This document shows positions 5,462 to 5,902 of a stretch of DNA of 5,902 nt, in pieces. Numbering within the stretch: position 1 is the first letter of the stretch; each line of letters starts with the position of its first letter. The DNA comes from Candidatus Uhrbacteria bacterium (lineage in GTDB: Bacteria; Patescibacteriota; Patescibacteriia; 2-12-FULL-60-25). The notes beneath the pieces were generated by a model. It saw only the letters and a program-made list of their open reading frames with translations, searched no databases and was not told the DNA's origin. The stretch is taken from contig CAIKNB010000174.1 in assembly GCA_903828685.1 (NCBI GenBank), positions 1 through 5,902 of the forward strand. Direction: 5' to 3'. The position numbers and the translations under genes are program-made.

Positions 5462-5902
5462 ATGGCCGAAGACATCGGACAACTGACCAACCGCCTCATG
5501 GAGACGGTGCAGCAATATGACCCGCAAGCTGATTTGGGTAAAATCCGCGAAGCTTTCGAATTCGCCGATAAAGCGCACCAGGGCCAACGGCGCGAATCAG
5601 GCGAACCCTACATCCTGCATCCGGTGCATACGGCTTTGAATCTTGCGGAGATGAAGCTGCCGCCCAACATGATCATCGCGGGGCTGCTGCACGACGTTCC
5701 CGAGGATACGCACGTCACGAACGAAGAGATTCGCGCGGCCTTCGGCGACGATGTGGCTCGCCTGGTCGGAGGCATTACCAAAGTCGGAACCATCAAATAC
5801 CGCGGCGTGGAGCGCTACATCGAAAATCTGCGCAAGATGTTCCTGACCATGGCCGAAGACGTGCGCGTGGTCATCATCAAATTCGCCGATCGCTTGCACA
5901 AC
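5462..5902 (+). CDS. RelA/SpoT-family (p)ppGpp synthetase/hydrolase, 3'-truncated by the window edge
   Basis: Long Rel proteins make and degrade the alarmone (p)ppGpp and run the stringent response, working at the ribosome and in the cytoplasm. Only the first 147 residues are visible, all within the N-terminal HD hydrolase domain. The metal and catalytic residues are present: His53 in YILHP, His77-Asp78 and Glu81-Asp82 in LLHDVPEDT, and Asp143 in KFADRLHN, so the hydrolase half should be active, as in bifunctional Rel/SpoT rather than in hydrolase-dead RelA. ENLRKMFLTMAEDVRVV is also typical. The oddity is Pro80, where most relatives have Val or Ile (HDVVEDT); I associate this with Patescibacteria from memory. 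The synthetase, TGS and ACT domains would lie beyond the window, so whether the enzyme is bifunctional cannot be seen. The start is fixed by the upstream stop and by AGGA at 5450. Confidence 0.95.
   Translation, partial: MAEDIGQLTNRLMETVQQYDPQADLGKIREAFEFADKAHQGQRRESGEPYILHPVHTALNLAEMKLPPNMIIAGLLHDVPEDTHVTNEEIRAAFGDDVARLVGGITKVGTIKYRGVERYIENLRKMFLTMAEDVRVVIIKFADRLHN

Noticed and set aside
5384..5587. 67-codon minus-strand open frame across the relA/spoT start
   Set aside because: Overlaps the conserved relA/spoT N-terminus and its ribosome binding site; no motif.
1..5902. tRNA, rRNA, CRISPR array, insertion sequence or riboswitch
   Set aside because: No cloverleaf, regularly spaced direct repeats, transposase frame, terminal inverted repeats or known aptamer pattern was seen on either strand; the intergenic gaps are under 100 bp.

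Overview
The window suits a compact bacterial genome of moderate GC content. The gene order dprA - topA - orphan - relA/spoT, the HD-domain motif written HDVPEDT rather than HDVVEDT, and a very large orphan coiled-coil protein together make me lean towards a member of the Patescibacteria (Candidate Phyla Radiation, Parcubacteria-like). This is an inference from remembered family features, not a database result. TGA ends dprA, so the recoded UGA-glycine code of Gracilibacteria/Absconditabacteria is excluded.

Layout. Positions 1-608 (+) hold the 3' two thirds of dprA, the DNA-processing protein that loads RecA on incoming single strands. After an 84-bp gap with a credible sigma70-type promoter overlapping the dprA stop, topA (693-2948, +) encodes a complete type IA topoisomerase of 751 residues with catalytic Tyr311 and four C-terminal zinc ribbons. 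Converging on it, with the two stop codons interlocked over four bases, is a 806-residue protein on the minus strand (2945-5365) that I do not recognise. It is highly charged, mostly helical, and contains three diverged copies of an ~80-residue module ending in F-x3-NPDL, two adjacent in the first half and one at the extreme C-terminus, separated by a long coiled coil and a Gly/Ala-rich segment. A 96-bp divergent intergenic region (5366-5461) then leads to the 5' 147 codons of a RelA/SpoT-type (p)ppGpp enzyme (5462-5902, +), with all visible hydrolase residues intact.

How they fit together. dprA and topA are co-directional DNA-metabolism genes that could be co-transcribed, with topA also having its own promoter. 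relA/spoT is the stringent-response regulator. The orphan is in the opposite orientation to all three and looks like a lineage-specific insertion between topA and relA/spoT. It is the one truly undescribed element here. No RNA genes, CRISPR arrays, insertion sequences or intrinsic terminators were seen, and there is no stretch over 300 bases without a gene.
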